Positions 7,177 to 17,872 of a DNA stretch of 40,612 bases are shown here, in pieces. The translations under genes were made by a program, and so were the position numbers. The stretch is taken from contig JALHQO010000017.1 in assembly GCA_022841905.1 (NCBI GenBank), positions 1 to 40,612 on the forward strand, written 5' to 3'. The notes under the pieces were generated by a model. That model searched no databases and was not told the origin of the DNA. It saw only the letters and a program-made list of their open reading frames with translations. Source of the DNA: Hyphomonadaceae bacterium (GTDB taxonomy: Bacteria > Pseudomonadota > Alphaproteobacteria > Caulobacterales > Aquidulcibacteraceae). The stretch's first letter is position 1. Each line of letters begins with the position of its first letter.

Positions 7177-7550
7177 CACGCGTGCTGCACGACCGATAGC
7201 AAGTTCAAATCCGGATCGTGAAACCAGGCGACCTTCGTGCCGTCCGGCGCTGACCAAATCCCGCGTTCATCCTGCACGAAGAAACCGAAGCGCGCGAACA
7301 CGACGCCTTTGGCGGTCAGCCCATCGACAGTCTTGGCGATGTCGTCCGTCTGGAACGCCAGCACCGCGTACTGCGCCGGCGCGATCGCCGGCACGCGCGA
7401 GATGCGCACGGTCGCGTTCTTGCCTTCGAAAACCAGCGCAAAGCCGTCGTCGGTGACGAACTTGAGCCCCAGCACATCGCCGTAAAAAATCTTCGCGGCG
7501 TCTGCCTTCATGGTGCCGAGCAGCGGCGTGATCGATGCGGATGCAAGCAT
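7176..7550 (-). CDS. VOC (glyoxalase/bleomycin-resistance fold) family protein
   Basis: 124 residues with the paired beta-alpha-beta-beta-beta modules of the vicinal-oxygen-chelate fold. It has an opening ITPLLGTMKADAAKIFYGDVLGLKF, a middle VLAFQTDDIAKTVDGL and an ending IWSAPDGTKVAWFHDPDLN. Family members are metal-dependent lyases, dioxygenases or drug-binding proteins; no substrate can be assigned. GGAGG lies 6 bases before the ATG. It is followed at once by the small membrane protein in an overlapping arrangement. Confidence 0.82.
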   Translation of the reverse strand: MLASASITPLLGTMKADAAKIFYGDVLGLKFVTDDGFALVFEGKNATVRISRVPAIAPAQYAVLAFQTDDIAKTVDGLTAKGVVFARFGFFVQDERGIWSAPDGTKVAWFHDPDLNLLSVVQHA

Positions 7551-7580
7551 GTGAGCCTCCTGAGCGTGGGAGGCTCTACC

Positions 7581-7615
7581 CCAAAACAAAACCGCCGGCC
7601 ATTGGGCCGGCGGTT
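7581..7615 (-). terminator. Intrinsic terminator downstream of ftsH
   Basis: An 11-bp perfect stem (7590-7600 with 7605-7615, AACCGCCGGCC) with an ATTG loop. On the minus strand it is followed by TTTGTTTTGG. It begins 9 bp after the ftsH stop and closes the long minus-strand tol-tilS-ftsH block. Confidence 0.85.
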
Positions 7616-7623
7616 CGTTGTTC

Positions 7624-9552
<1,929 letters not shown>

Positions 9553-9714
9553 GAACCGACCTTCTGCGCGCGCGCTGGCGAGCTAACCAGCGCGGAAAGA
9601 CTTCATTCAGCAAGATAGGGACAGCGCACCGCCCTGAACACCCCTTACTCTGCCATGGTGCAGGTCAAGGCCGAGTGAACGCGACAGCGGAAAATTCACT
9701 AGCGTTTCCGGCCG

Positions 9715-10923
9715 TTAATCACATTCCAGCAGGTGCGACAGGCGTTCCTGCAAGAGCCAGCTCGGCGACGCGGCGGCAAGTTCGGCGCGGTCCTCGCCCC
9801 GCGCCAGGCGCGCAGCGTCTGCTTCGAACACCACGGACCAGCCCGGACGCGCCATGGTCAGCGCGACGCGGCCGTCCCAAATCGTCTCCTGATTTGGCGT
9901 GAGCGGCAGCGGCGGGATGGGCTTTGCGCCATCGGCCCGGCCGCGGAGCGCGCCCTTGTCGCGGCTCATGACGATGGTTCCGCCACGCGCCTTGAGCGCG
10001 ACGCCGCCGAGGGTCACGCCCGTAAACGGGCGCCGCGTGCCGCGCATGAGCTTGTCGAGGATCCGCACTTTGGTTGGGTGCGGGCCGATCTCGGCGCCGC
10101 TGGCGGCCGTGATCAAAAGCCATAGCGCCCGCTCGCTGACGATATCGAGGCGATCCCACGCCGAGAGCGTCAGCACGATCGTGTCCGCCTCGAACCGAGC
10201 GGCGCGTGCGATCAACGCCGCGGCTTGCGCATCGAGTTCGGCCAGATGCGGCGCGAGCGTCTCGGCGATGGCGGCCAACCGCATCGGATCGAGCCCGCCC
10301 GCTTCCTCACGCGCCAAAGCTTTGCGGGCGACGACGCGCTCGAAGCGCGGGCTGTCGTTGGCAGGATCATCGATCCAGCTTGCGCCGCGTTCTCGCAGAT
10401 ACGCGCGCAGAGGTTCGCGCCGCGTGCGCAGCAGCGGGCGCGCCAGGAAGAGACCGCGTCCCTCCGGCCAGACCGGCGGGCGCGTCATCGCACGCATGCC
10501 GCCGAGCGCGCGCCATGTCGGATTGCGCGCTGCGCGCATCAGCACCGTCTCGGCTTGATCGTCGCGCGTGTGACCAGTGACGATGACGCGCGCACTGCGT
10601 TCGTGCGCCATGGCGCAGAGCGCGCGGTAGCGCTTGAGCCGCGCCGCATGCTGGCTGCGATTGGCGCCGTCGTCCCACGTGAGCGTCGTCACAGCGCCTT
10701 GCACGCCGAGCGCCGCCGCCATCGCTAATGCGCGCGCCGCGTCACTTTCTGAGCCCCGCCGAAGCGCGTGATCGATCACGCCAGCGCGCAAGCGGGCCGC
10801 GCCGAAATGCTCAGCCAGCAGATGCAAGAGCGCAGCGGAATCGCCGCCGCCGGAGAGCGCGATAAGCATCGGCCGCTCGCCGGCCGCCGCCGCAATGCGT
10901 TGGAGTGTTTTGGGGTCGAGCAT
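9715..10923 (-). CDS. tilS: tRNA(Ile)-lysidine synthase
   Basis: 402 residues. TilS adds lysine to C34 of the AUA-reading tRNA-Ile, an essential step. The N-terminal PP-loop ATPase motif SGGGDS (24-29) is followed by VIDHALRRGSESDA and VTGHTRDDQAETVLMR, both characteristic; the C-terminal part is divergent as in other alphaproteobacteria. ATG 10923 is preferred to the adjoining GTG 10926. Its ribosome-binding site GGGAGGG, about 8 bases upstream, is the terminal inverted repeat of a mobile-like repeat that fills the whole space between cpoB and tilS. Order cpoB-tilS-ftsH is typical of the class. Confidence 0.95.
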   Translation of the reverse strand: MLDPKTLQRIAAAAGERPMLIALSGGGDSAALLHLLAEHFGAARLRAGVIDHALRRGSESDAARALAMAAALGVQGAVTTLTWDDGANRSQHAARLKRYRALCAMAHERSARVIVTGHTRDDQAETVLMRAARNPTWRALGGMRAMTRPPVWPEGRGLFLARPLLRTRREPLRAYLRERGASWIDDPANDSPRFERVVARKALAREEAGGLDPMRLAAIAETLAPHLAELDAQAAALIARAARFEADTIVLTLSAWDRLDIVSERALWLLITAASGAEIGPHPTKVRILDKLMRGTRRPFTGVTLGGVALKARGGTIVMSRDKGALRGRADGAKPIPPLPLTPNQETIWDGRVALTMARPGWSVVFEADAARLARGEDRAELAAASPSWLLQERLSHLLECD

Positions 10924-10926
10924 CAC

Positions 10927-11080
10927 GCGATCCCTCCCTTAAAAAGGGAGGGTGTCAGGTTGTGCGCAGCACAAGCTGACGGGTGGGATAAGAGCGCAAA
11001 TGTCTTCGGGGCGCGGCGCTTCCGCTCCACCCGTCGCAAAGCAAGCTTTGCGACACCCTCCCCTGGCGGGGAGGCATCGC
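10927..11080. repeat. MITE-like intergenic repeat, copy 2
   Basis: 154 bp, same design and orientation as the copy at 474-628. Left end GCGATCCCTCCC, right end GGGGAGGCATCGC with one mismatch in the inverted repeat. Internal hairpins have changed bases on both sides of the stem: TTGTGC/GCACAA here against TTGCGC/GCGCAA, and GTCGCAAAG/CTTTGCGAC here against GTCGTCGAAG/CTTCGACGAC. It occupies the cpoB-tilS gap almost exactly, 8 bp from one gene and 3 bp from the other. Confidence 0.8.
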
Positions 11081-11088
11081 CGTTCACA

Positions 11089-11919
11089 TCAGGCGGCGCA
11101 TTGCGCGGCGCGGGATTCGCGGGTGGCGAGATCGCGGACGGCGCGGGTGGCGTTGGGGTAGCGGCGCACGAGCGATGCGAACGCGCTGCAGCCCTGCTGA
11201 CGCTGGCCCATGCCGACGAGCGCCATGCCGAGGCGCACTTGCGCTTCCGCCGCGCGCGCGGCTTGGCCGTGGCGCTGCAAATAGTCGAGGAAGCCGGCCG
11301 CTGCATCGTCGTAATTATTGCGCGCAAGCAGCGTGAACGCGAACCAGAAACGCGCGTCGGGCGCCATTTCCGCATCCGGGTGCCGTTCCAAGAAATCACC
11401 GAACGCGACTTCAGCTTCCGCGTAGCGGCCGTTGACCAGCAATTCGCGCGCGCGGCTATAAGCGTCGCCCGGTTCAACCACCGGCGTCGGCGCCGGCGCG
11501 CTGCCTGCGGGCATGGTGCCGAGCGTGCCGGACGCGCGGCGCTGCGCATCGTTCAAGCCGGCGAGTTGATCGCCATCGCCGACGGAACCACCACCGGACG
11601 GCGGCGGCGGCGCGGCGCCTTCAGGCGGCGTTCCCGCGCTCAGATCCTGATTCACGCCAGCCAGTTCGCCGATCATGCCGCGCAGGCGCGTGATCTCACG
11701 GTCGCGCTGGATGATCTCGAACTGCAGCCGCTCGTTTTCGGCGGTCGCTTCGGTGAGCTGGCGTTGCAGCTCCTCGATGCGATCCTGACGCGCGTCGGCG
11801 TTACCGTAAGCCGGCGGCGGCAATTGGGTTTGCGCCCAGGCGGGCGCGGCAAAAAGAAACCCGGCCGCAGCGATGCACGCTGCGAGCCGGGTGGTTTTGG
11901 AGAGAGCCGAGGATTTCAT
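11089..11919 (-). CDS. cpoB: Cell division coordinator CpoB (YbgF), periplasmic TPR protein
   Basis: 276 residues. CpoB is a periplasmic protein that links Tol-Pal constriction to septal peptidoglycan synthesis. Signal peptide residues 1-29 (cleavage after AWA), then a coiled coil (~45-85, DRIEELQRQLTEATAENERLQ), a Pro/Gly-rich linker, and TPR repeats (~150-270: AYSRARELLVNGRYAEAEVAF, then DDAAAGFLDYLQRHG). ATG 11919 is chosen because AGGTGA stands 6 bases upstream; GTG 11928 lies in that site. It follows pal, as usual in Tol-Pal clusters. Confidence 0.92.
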   Translation of the reverse strand: MKSSALSKTTRLAACIAAAGFLFAAPAWAQTQLPPPAYGNADARQDRIEELQRQLTEATAENERLQFEIIQRDREITRLRGMIGELAGVNQDLSAGTPPEGAAPPPPSGGGSVGDGDQLAGLNDAQRRASGTLGTMPAGSAPAPTPVVEPGDAYSRARELLVNGRYAEAEVAFGDFLERHPDAEMAPDARFWFAFTLLARNNYDDAAAGFLDYLQRHGQAARAAEAQVRLGMALVGMGQRQQGCSAFASLVRRYPNATRAVRDLATRESRAAQCAA

Positions 11920-11960
11920 GCCGGTCACCTAGTCCCGTCCCTCGGGCTAAATTTAGGCGC

Positions 11961-12461
11961 TTACGACACGGCGCCTGAAACGATCTGGCTGTGTGAGTTC
12001 CGGTTCACACTCCAGGCTTCTTCGTTGGCGCGCGGGTCGAGCGGACGCTCTTTGCCGTACGACACGGTTTCGAGGCGGTTGGCGGCGATGCCGAGCGACA
12101 CGAGATAGTCGCGCGCGGCAGCGGCGCGGCGGGCGCCGAGGGCCAAGTTGTATTCGCGCGTGCCGCGCTCGTCGCAATTGCCGGCGACCAGCAGGCGCAC
12201 GTTCGGATACTGGCGCAGCCAAGCGGCTTGACGCTCGAGCACAGAGCGCGCTTCCGGCGAGAGATCGAAACGGTCGTAACCGAAGAATACGCGATCGCCG
12301 ACGGAGACGCGGAAATCTTCAACCGAACCCGGCGTCGGGCCCGACGGTTGCGACGGCGCGGTTGGCGCGGTCGGCGATGTCGGAGTCGGCGTTGGTTCCG
12401 GGCGGCTGGCGCACGCGGCGAGCGCGCTGACAGCGGCGAGAGCGATCAGGATTTTACGCAT
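11961..12461 (-). CDS. pal: Peptidoglycan-associated lipoprotein Pal
   Basis: 166 residues. Outer-membrane lipoprotein that binds peptidoglycan and, through TolB, ties the outer membrane to the constricting cell wall. Lipobox ALAAC with Cys17 as the lipid anchor, then a Thr/Pro-rich linker, then an OmpA-like domain (VFFGYDRFDLSPEARSVLE, LLVAGNCDERGTREYNLALG). The NCDERG..EYN residues contact diaminopimelate. The C-terminus NRNSHSQIVSGAVS differs from the enterobacterial NRR ending but is in frame. A GGGGAG lies about 11 bases upstream of the ATG. Confidence 0.95.
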   Translation of the reverse strand: MRKILIALAAVSALAACASRPEPTPTPTSPTAPTAPSQPSGPTPGSVEDFRVSVGDRVFFGYDRFDLSPEARSVLERQAAWLRQYPNVRLLVAGNCDERGTREYNLALGARRAAAARDYLVSLGIAANRLETVSYGKERPLDPRANEEAWSVNRNSHSQIVSGAVS

Positions 12462-12569
12462 ATGCTTAATTCTCCCCTAAGCGGCGGTGCGCTTCAGCGC
12501 GGGATGACCCCCCACCCTGCTGAATGCAATGTTTAGCTGCGCGGTTCCTACCGTACAATCTTGTTCCCT

Positions 12570-13883
12570 TCACGGCAGCAAGGGCGACCAAGCCGGATCG
12601 GACGCGTCGGTTTGTGTAGGAATTTGACGCAAATTCCGTCCAGTAAGGTCAACGGACCACAACCTAGCGCCTTGTCCGCGGCCTTCACGGAAAAACATGA
12701 TTACGCGACCATTAGGCGACCAAGTCGGCGCTTCATCGAGATAACTCTCGGTCAGGATGCGTTCGCCGGAGCCGTCGGGACGCATCACGCCGATCGCAAA
12801 ACGCCCGCCGCCTTGGCGCGTAAACGCAATCAAATCGCCGCGCGGGCTCCAAACAGGCGTCGAGTAACGGCCGTCGCCGAAGCTGATGCGGCGCTGGCCT
12901 GAGCCGTCGGCGTTCATCACGTAAAGCTGTGGTGAGCCGCCGCGATCCGAGTTGAACACGATCTGCGAACCGTCGGGCGAGTATGACGGTGATGTGTCGA
13001 TGCCCGGATGATTGGTCAGCCGCACACGCGAGCGCGCGCGCAAATCCATCGAGAAGATTTCGCTATTGCCATTCATATCGAGCGTAAAGACGATGCCCGA
13101 ACCGTTCGGCGAAAAGCGCGGCGAGAACGTCATGCCGGGGAAATCGCCCAGAACTTCGCGGCGGTTGGTTTCGAGATTGTAGAGGAACACGCGCGGTGCG
13201 CCCGTCTCGAAGCTCATATAGGTGATCATTTGCGTCGACGGCGAAAAGCGCGGCGTCAGCACCATCGCGTCGGCGCTGGTGAGGAAGAACGGATTGGCGC
13301 CGTCCTGATCCATGATCATTAGACGCTTGATCCGGCGCGTGCGCGGCCCGCTCTCGGAGACGAACACGATGCGGGTATCGAAATAGCCGCGCTCGCCGGT
13401 GAGCTGTTCGTAGATCTGATCCGAGATGCGATGCGCGATGCGGCGCCAATTGTCCGGCGTCGTCGCGTATTGAAAGCCGGTCAGCGAGGTTTCGCCGAAC
13501 GTATCCCACAAGCGAAACTCGATGCGGATGCGCCCGTCCGGCAGCGGCGTCACCTGCCCCACCACCAGCGCCTGCGCGTTGATCACGCGCCAGTCGGCGA
13601 AGCGCGGCGGCACTTCCATCGCGCTGATGCGCTCGATAAACGCGCTCGGCTCCACCGGCCGGAACAGCCCCGAGCGATCGAGATTGGCGCGGATCACTTG
13701 GCTCACATCGCGGCCAACCTGCTGAGCGGCGGCGTTAGGGCCGAGGAAATCGACCACCGCGACCGGCATCGGATTGAGGTGGCCCTCATCGATATCGACA
13801 CGCAGCTGCGCGCTGGCGGGCGCTGCGAACGCAAAGGCAAGTATGACGGCGAACGCCGCGAAGAACGATTTGATCAGACGCAT
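12570..13883 (-). CDS. tolB: Tol-Pal system periplasmic protein TolB
   Basis: 437 residues. Periplasmic protein with a signal peptide (residues 1-~26, ending APASAQ), an N-terminal TolB alpha/beta domain ([20 protein letters not shown]) and a six-blade propeller of WD40-like repeats with the motif SPxGxxIxF ([51 protein letters not shown]). TolB hands force between TolA and Pal during outer-membrane constriction. ATG 13883 is preferred over an upstream start because GAAGGA stands about 9 bases before it and the signal peptide begins there. It starts 17 bp after tolA and is followed by pal after a gap of about 108 bp. Confidence 0.95.
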   Translation of the reverse strand: MRLIKSFFAAFAVILAFAFAAPASAQLRVDIDEGHLNPMPVAVVDFLGPNAAAQQVGRDVSQVIRANLDRSGLFRPVEPSAFIERISAMEVPPRFADWRVINAQALVVGQVTPLPDGRIRIEFRLWDTFGETSLTGFQYATTPDNWRRIAHRISDQIYEQLTGERGYFDTRIVFVSESGPRTRRIKRLMIMDQDGANPFFLTSADAMVLTPRFSPSTQMITYMSFETGAPRVFLYNLETNRREVLGDFPGMTFSPRFSPNGSGIVFTLDMNGNSEIFSMDLRARSRVRLTNHPGIDTSPSYSPDGSQIVFNSDRGGSPQLYVMNADGSGQRRISFGDGRYSTPVWSPRGDLIAFTRQGGGRFAIGVMRPDGSGERILTESYLDEAPTWSPNGRVIMFFREGRGQGARLWSVDLTGRNLRQIPTQTDASDPAWSPLLP

Positions 13884-13900
13884 GACGCGGTCCTTCTCAT

Positions 13901-14617
13901 TCAAAAGCTTGGCCGGAATGTGAATTCCGTCTCCCGCCACAAGTTATAGTGTTCCCCGACCACCGGGTCGTCCGGGAACGGATATGGATCGCACACGCGC
14001 ACCGCGCGCAACGCCGCTTCCACCGCAGCACGCATAGCCGGATCGAAGGTATAATTGCGCGGGCTCAGCACACGCGGTTGGCCGTTCAAGGTTCCATTGC
14101 GGTTGATCTCGAACTGCACGGTCACAACCAGGCGATCTGGGTCTGGCAAATCCACCGGCATGCGCCAGCAGCGGCGCATGTGGGCGCGCGCGAGGGCGCG
14201 GATGCGATCCTCCATGGCGGCCACTTCCGCGGTGCCAAGGCCCGCGCCTTGCTGCGTGCGATCGGCGCGCTGGCCTTCGTTTTGGCGGCGTCCCGGCTCG
14301 CGCTCCCGGTTGATTAGGCCGGCGACGGAATCGAGATCGAAGTCATCGTTACGCTGCGGCTGGCGCGGCGCCGGCGTTGGCGAGGGCGTCGGTTGCTCTT
14401 CAGCTTCTGTTGGCTCTTGTTCTTCCGGCGACACGTCGTCGTCCGGCACGTCCTCGGCCAGGGCGCGCACATTCGACTCCGGCGCGACATCCACGATCTC
14501 AACCGGCACCACCGAGCCCGACATCGGCACGATCACGGCGCGGGTTTCCCACACCAGGAACGTCATCAGCACTGCGCCGATGTGGCCTATGATCGAGACG
14601 ATGACGCCAGGGCGCAT
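13901..14617 (-). CDS. tolA: Cell-envelope protein TolA
   Basis: 238 residues. TolA spans the periplasm, anchored by one N-terminal helix ([20 protein letters not shown]), and transmits the energy of TolQR to Pal. The middle region is short and acidic/Pro-rich ([27 protein letters not shown]) instead of the long helical domain of enteric TolA. The C-terminal ~100 residues form the TolA/TonB-type domain ([21 protein letters not shown]). ATG 14617 starts one base after the TGA of tolR, so the earlier GTG at 14653 is not needed. Confidence 0.88.
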   Translation of the reverse strand: MRPGVIVSIIGHIGAVLMTFLVWETRAVIVPMSGSVVPVEIVDVAPESNVRALAEDVPDDDVSPEEQEPTEAEEQPTPSPTPAPRQPQRNDDFDLDSVAGLINREREPGRRQNEGQRADRTQQGAGLGTAEVAAMEDRIRALARAHMRRCWRMPVDLPDPDRLVVTVQFEINRNGTLNGQPRVLSPRNYTFDPAMRAAVEAALRAVRVCDPYPFPDDPVVGEHYNLWRETEFTFRPSF

Positions 14618-14618
14618 G

Positions 14619-15080
14619 TCACCCACCGCCTCCAGCGCGAGGCGCGCCGTCACGCGTATCGGTCACCAACTGGATCTTGCGGAATCCGCCAGAGCTCACG
14701 CGCGCGAGCACATCGGCCATCAGGCCGTAATTCACGTTTTCGTCGCCGCGAATATAAATGGCGCGATCGTAGCCTTCATTGGAAATGGCGCGCAGACGCG
14801 GCAGCAATTCCTCGGCCGTCACCACCGTCTCTTGCAGATAGATCGTGCCGTTGGCTTGCACCGTGATCGACAGCGGCTCGGTTTCCGCGGCTGATTGCTT
14901 GGCTTCCGTGCGCGGCAATTCGATCGGGATCGAGACGGTGAGCAGCGGCGCTGTCACCATGAACACGATTAGCAGCACCAGCATGACGTCGACGAACGGC
15001 GTCACGTTGATCTCGGCCAAGCGGCCACGGCCCGCCGCCCGGCGTCCGCGCCCTCGGCGGGCGGCCAAACCGCCGGCCAT
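14619..15080 (-). CDS. tolR: TolR, ExbD-family proton-channel subunit
   Basis: 153 residues. A basic N-terminus (ARRGRGRRAAGRGRLAEINV) is followed by one membrane helix holding the essential proton-carrying Asp (VTPFVDVMLVLLIVFMVTAP), then a periplasmic ExbD domain. With TolQ it turns the proton gradient into TolA motion. Its ATG overlaps the TGA of tolQ by one base, and tolA starts one base after its own stop. Confidence 0.95.
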   Translation of the reverse strand: MAGGLAARRGRGRRAAGRGRLAEINVTPFVDVMLVLLIVFMVTAPLLTVSIPIELPRTEAKQSAAETEPLSITVQANGTIYLQETVVTAEELLPRLRAISNEGYDRAIYIRGDENVNYGLMADVLARVSSGGFRKIQLVTDTRDGAPRAGGGG

Positions 15081-15772
15081 CAGTTACGCTCGCTCAAGCG
15101 CCGCGACAAACGCGCGGAAACTTCATCGCTGAACGTTTCGAGCCGATCGCCGAAGCGATCGAGGTCGCCCGTGAACTTGTTGTAGAAGATGACCGCGGGG
15201 ATGGCCGCAACCAGGCCAAGCGCGGTGGCGAACAGCGCTTCGGCGATGCCGGGCGCGACGACCGCGAGATTGGTTTGCTGTTGCTGCGCGATATTGGTGA
15301 AGGCGTTCATGATGCCCCACACCGTGCCGAAGAGGCCAATGAACGGCGCCGACGCCGCCACCGACGCCAACACGCCAAGGCTCTTCGACGCCCGGCCAAG
15401 CTCACGCGAGATTTGCGCCTGCATGAGCCGATCGACACGCTCCAGCATCAAAGTCGCGTTTTCGCCAGCGACGCCAACCCGGCGCGCCTCACGCCATTCG
15501 CGTGACGCTGCGGCGTACACGCGCGCCAACGCATCGCGCGGACGATCGGCGGCGCCGCGTTCATCAAGCTCATCCATATTGCGGCCGGACCAGAACTCGC
15601 GCTCGAACTTGCGCGCATTCTGTTCGAGTTCGCCGAACTGCAGCCATTTATCGACCGCGACGGCCCACGACCAAATCGAGGCCACGGCCAAGATCAGCAT
15701 GACGCCTTTCACGACCGGGTCGGCTTCCAAGAATAGCGACCAGACCGTGATCTGCTCTGTGGCGTTTTCCAT
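15080..15772 (-). CDS. tolQ: TolQ, MotA/ExbB-family proton-channel subunit
   Basis: 230 residues with three membrane helices (around residues 18-40, 130-155, 170-195) and the MotA/TolQ/ExbB signature region ([18 protein letters not shown] and [20 protein letters not shown]). It forms the ring around the TolR dimer. GGGAG stands a few bases before the ATG. About 70 bp separate it from ybgC, so a promoter inside this gap is possible, although ybgC-tol read-through is the usual arrangement. Confidence 0.96.
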   Translation of the reverse strand: MENATEQITVWSLFLEADPVVKGVMLILAVASIWSWAVAVDKWLQFGELEQNARKFEREFWSGRNMDELDERGAADRPRDALARVYAAASREWREARRVGVAGENATLMLERVDRLMQAQISRELGRASKSLGVLASVAASAPFIGLFGTVWGIMNAFTNIAQQQQTNLAVVAPGIAEALFATALGLVAAIPAVIFYNKFTGDLDRFGDRLETFSDEVSARLSRRLSERN

Positions 15773-15844
15773 GCTCGCTCCCGACTTCCGCGGCTTACAT
15801 CGATTCAGCCGCGCCCCGCGCTGGTTTAGAGCCAGCGGAGTTTG

Positions 15845-16303
15845 TCAAAAGCTGGACGCGGAGGGCTCTAGAAATGGTTTAAGCCCTTCCAAAAGCACCG
15901 CTGGCGGCTTTCGGGGCCGCCCCGTGAGGCTGATGCAACAGACTTGCACCTCGGCCTTTACCAAAATCTCGCCGCCCCGCTCGATCTGCTGGGCGATGAA
16001 CATCCGCGGACCCTTTATCGTTTCGAAACTCGATCGCACCATCAGAGCGTCATCGATGCGGGCCGGTTTGAGGAAATCGAGCGTCAGCTTGTTGACCGCG
16101 AAACCGAGCGGCTCGGCGCCGGCCAGCAGCACGGAATGGTGCACGCCGGCCAGCCGCAGAAAGTCGCTTCTGCCCCGCTCGCAATAGCGCGCGTAATTGG
16201 CGTGATAGACGAGCCCGGTGAAGTCGGTGTCCTCATAATAGATGCGCACCGGCAGGATGTGGTAGCGGCCCTCGAAGCGGCCGGCATTGGGCTGATCGTT
16301 CAT
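15845..16303 (-). CDS. ybgC: Tol-Pal-associated acyl-CoA thioesterase YbgC
   Basis: 152 residues, hotdog-fold thioesterase of the 4-hydroxybenzoyl-CoA thioesterase class. Motif VRIYYEDTDFTGLVYHANYA contains the catalytic Asp and the His/Tyr loop. YbgC hydrolyses acyl-CoA or acyl-ACP and is regularly encoded with tol genes. ATG 16303 is chosen because it lies 4 bases after the stop of the FAD-protein gene and the family motif starts 16 residues later. Confidence 0.93.
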   Translation of the reverse strand: MNDQPNAGRFEGRYHILPVRIYYEDTDFTGLVYHANYARYCERGRSDFLRLAGVHHSVLLAGAEPLGFAVNKLTLDFLKPARIDDALMVRSSFETIKGPRMFIAQQIERGGEILVKAEVQVCCISLTGRPRKPPAVLLEGLKPFLEPSASSF

Positions 16304-16307
16304 CGTC

Positions 16308-17654
16308 TCACGCATCCGGGGCCAGCATGGCTGCAATCGCGGCCGCACGCACGCGGATTTCCGGCGCCGCGGTCGATTCCCAGAACGCGCCTTGCGTAAT
16401 CGGGCCGAGTGCAAAGAGGCCCTGATGCGGCGCGCCGCTGGCGTCGAGCACGCGGCTGTCGTCATTGATGTCGAAGCCAATCTTGGTGGCGTGTGCGCGC
16501 AGCAGCCCTTCATCCAGCATCTGGCGCACCAGCGCATCATCCGAAAGCCATGGGTCGGCGCCCGAGCCGGTGCAGTTCACCACCGCCGCCACGTCCATGT
16601 TGTGCCGCGCCCGGCTGCCGCGGCCACGATGTTGCAGGCGCACGCCATGATCGCCCGGCGCCGCCGAGACGATTTCGCCGGCGAGCACTTTAAGCCGCCC
16701 CGCCGCCTGCAATGCTTTGATCTGCTCGGCAATCTCCGGCGCTGCGCGATGGCGATGAACATCCCACCAGACGCGCAAATGCCGCAAAAACCGCTGCTGC
16801 GCCTCCAACGGCAAGCGCCGCCACAGCTCAGGCGCACGCGCGCGCAAGCGATCGAGCGCGTGCTGCCAAGGCTCGCCGCGCGCCGCCATCGCCTTCACTT
16901 CGGCGCGAAATTGATGCAGCGCCTCGCTCAGCGGCGTCGGCACATCGAGCGCAGCCGGCGTTGCGGGCGCAGCGTTTCGCAAATGCGCGCGTGGAATTTG
17001 CCCCCGCCGCGACAGCGCGAAGATGACGCCGCGCTTGCGCCGCTTCGCCAGCGACAGCGCCACGTCGATCATCGTCAGCCCCGCACCCAAGAGCAGCACA
17101 TCACCGCGCGGGATGCGCGGCAGCGCGTGTGTGTCCCATGGCGCCAGCAAGGTCAGGCCGCCCTGTTCGAATACGGCAGGCGGACGCGGCGGCGCATTAC
17201 CCAAGGCCAGCACGACTGCGTCGGCTTCTATCGGCTTGCCCCGCGCAAGCGTCACCGTCCAAAAAGCGCCATCGGTGCGGCATGCAATGGCGGTATCGCG
17301 CACACGCGTCAGCGACGCGCCGCCTAAACCGCCATGCGCGCGGCGCAGGACGTGTTCGGCATAGGCGCCGTACTGGGCGCGCTTGGCGAAGTGCTGGGCG
17401 GCATCGCGCCTGCCGTGCGCAGCGAGCCAGCGGACGAAATGATCCGGCTGATCCGCAAACGCGCTCATATTCGAGGCGCGCACGTTCAACAGATGCGCCG
17501 GGTCACGCGTGCCATAAGCGAGGCCCGGCCCGAAGCGCTGCTCGCGACCGATCAGCACCACGTCAGGCGCCGCTCTGCCACGCTTCATGAGCTGCGCGGC
17601 CACAGCCACGCCGCTGAAGCCGCCGCCGATGATGACGACACGCCCCCGACTCAT
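16308..17654 (-). CDS. FAD/NAD(P)-binding oxidoreductase-like protein
   Basis: 448 residues. An N-terminal dinucleotide-binding motif (VVIIGGGFSGVAVAAQLMKR) and a second one in the middle (DVLLLGAGLTMIDVALSLAKR) mark a two-nucleotide-domain flavoprotein of the FAD-NAD(P)-binding group that includes N-hydroxylating monooxygenase relatives. It also has ALGNAPPRPP and, near the end, VNCTGSGADPW and LFALGPITQGAFWE. No substrate can be assigned. It lies 4 bp upstream of ybgC, so it heads the tol transcript, a position not normally occupied by this family. Its start is near 17654, and the DUF4198 gene runs away on the other strand. Confidence 0.82.
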   Translation of the reverse strand: MSRGRVVIIGGGFSGVAVAAQLMKRGRAAPDVVLIGREQRFGPGLAYGTRDPAHLLNVRASNMSAFADQPDHFVRWLAAHGRRDAAQHFAKRAQYGAYAEHVLRRAHGGLGGASLTRVRDTAIACRTDGAFWTVTLARGKPIEADAVVLALGNAPPRPPAVFEQGGLTLLAPWDTHALPRIPRGDVLLLGAGLTMIDVALSLAKRRKRGVIFALSRRGQIPRAHLRNAAPATPAALDVPTPLSEALHQFRAEVKAMAARGEPWQHALDRLRARAPELWRRLPLEAQQRFLRHLRVWWDVHRHRAAPEIAEQIKALQAAGRLKVLAGEIVSAAPGDHGVRLQHRGRGSRARHNMDVAAVVNCTGSGADPWLSDDALVRQMLDEGLLRAHATKIGFDINDDSRVLDASGAPHQGLFALGPITQGAFWESTAAPEIRVRAAAIAAMLAPDA

Positions 17655-17872
17655 CGGCGCTCGCGGAACTGGAACCGGTTCATGCGTTTATCCCCGGCCC
17701 AATTTGCCCTATCAAGCCCAGCCAAGCCCATGCAATCTCGCATAGCTTGGCACATCAGCGGGATGCCCATGCTGGCGGCGCCAGCGCACACGCGCACGGC
17801 GCGAGTTCCAAGCAACAGACTCACCGGCGCTTGCGGCTTGATAAATCTGTTATGCTGTTGTTGGCTGGGGTC

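Noticed and set aside
10768-12108. 446-codon plus-strand frame across tilS, repeat copy 2, cpoB and pal
   Set aside because: It crosses three real genes and a repeat on the other strand; no coherent protein could span them.
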